A DNA stretch of 64,000 nucleotides from Tipula vernalis (Eukaryota > Arthropoda > Insecta > Diptera > Tipulidae). The notes below the pieces were generated by a model. That model was not told the origin of the DNA and ran no database searches. It saw only the letters and a program-made list of their open reading frames with translations. Position numbers and translations under genes: made by a program. Where the stretch lies: NCBI GenBank assembly GCA_958295665.1, contig OY282560.1, forward strand, positions 45,570,333-45,634,332. Reading direction: 5' to 3'. This document shows, in pieces, positions 63,874 to 64,000 of this stretch (positions are counted from its first letter, which is position 1; every line of letters begins with the position of its first letter).

Positions 63874-64000
63874 GCTCCGATTGGGTTTCTTGATACCTCA
63901 AATGATAGGTCTCGGGACTTGTAATTGTTAAGCCAAACCGCATTTAAATTGGTTGATTATTTCCATACATTTCACAGAAAAATTGATTCGAAGAAATCAC
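63874..64000 (+). repeat. Partial A monomer cut by the window edge
   Basis: The first 127 bp of an A monomer, ending at GAAATCAC. The array continues downstream of the window. Confidence 0.95.

Larger units (their letters stand above)
1..64000 (+). repeat. Satellite DNA array of A (180 bp) and B (151 bp) monomers
   Basis: The entire window is one head-to-tail tandem array without any interruption by unique or mobile sequence. I count about 230 A monomers and 150 B monomers, all in the same orientation. Nearly all length variation comes from which monomer is used: the only indels I found are a 2-bp TA insertion in eight A monomers and a 5-bp deletion in one. Monomers of one type differ from each other by only a few substitutions, so homogenisation is recent. 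Base composition is about 38% G+C in A and 39% in B. Arrays of this kind form centromeres, pericentromeres or subtelomeres in eukaryotes; a centromeric or pericentromeric site is my inference from monomer length and higher-order structure, not something the bases prove. I do not recognise the family. Confidence 0.98.
59942..64000 (+). repeat. Right-end array block
   Basis: B monomers start at 59942, 60993, 61504, 62015, 62526, 62857 and 63368, with 5, 2, 2, 2, 1, 2 A monomers and then three A copies cut by the window edge. Private changes include AAATTAGTTG (near 59836), AAACTGCATT (near 60875), GATTATATCC (near 61407), TCTGCGATTG (near 62155) and GATATCTC (near 62365). No gene is visible. 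Confidence 0.92.

Noticed and set aside
1..64000. CRISPR array
   Set aside because: The repeated unit is 151-180 bp with no short direct repeats separated by unique spacers, and there are no cas genes.
1..64000. Hammerhead ribozyme within the satellite
   Set aside because: Some animal and plant satellites carry one, but the conserved CTGATGA core is absent from either strand of both consensus monomers.
1..64000. Telomeric repeat, ribosomal RNA spacer or 5S array
   Set aside because: There are no telomere-type heptamers or hexamers, and no recognisable 5S or other rRNA coding stretch in either monomer.
1..64000. Transposon or retrotransposon inserted in the array
   Set aside because: The monomer order could be followed without a gap from base 1 to base 64,000 and the lengths add up exactly, leaving no room for an insertion.

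Overview
The whole 64-kb window is one uninterrupted head-to-tail satellite DNA array. I see no protein gene, no RNA gene I would call, no transposon and no unique sequence. The array enters at base 1 in mid-monomer and leaves at base 64,000 in mid-monomer, so neither edge is present. Megabase-type satellite arrays of this regularity are a eukaryotic chromosome feature. Monomers of about 180 bp, about 38% G+C, CpG close to expectation, and C/T differences at CG and CHG sites suit a plant centromeric or pericentromeric satellite best. I cannot match the sequence to a named family, and an animal source is not excluded.

Two related monomers build everything: A (180 bp, about 230 copies) and B (151 bp, about 150 copies). 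They share their first ~45 bp and their last ~75 bp almost exactly. B looks like an A that lost exactly 30 bp between two CCA triplets and gained 1 bp elsewhere. All copies point the same way. B is followed by 1 A (331-bp period), 2 A (511), 3 A (691), rarely 5 A (1,051), and three times by another B. The order was mapped for the full window and is given block by block as the number of A monomers after each B.

Layout: 1-2187 alternating 511/331 units (842-bp period); 2188-6277 a local B subtype with two linked substitutions and AAA runs; 6278-18303 mixed 331/511/691 units; 18304-20951 eight pure BA dimers; 20290-23808 an approximate 1,173-bp higher-order period; 24500-29011 a region with three BB doublets, again on 1,173 and 2,346-bp spacing; 29801-40065 two near-identical 4.37-kb copies offset by 5,894 bp; 40066-45340 mixed units; 45341-55145 a 4,007-bp, 24-monomer higher-order repeat arranged X-Y-X-Y-Y'; 55146-64000 mixed units including two runs of five A monomers.

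The features work together as a record of unequal exchange: single monomers, dimers, trimers, 1.2-kb, 2.3-kb, 4.0-kb and 4.4-kb blocks have each been copied, with diagnostic substitutions and a 2-bp insertion allowing the copies to be traced. The short open frames that recur with the monomers are by-products of the repeat and are not called as genes.
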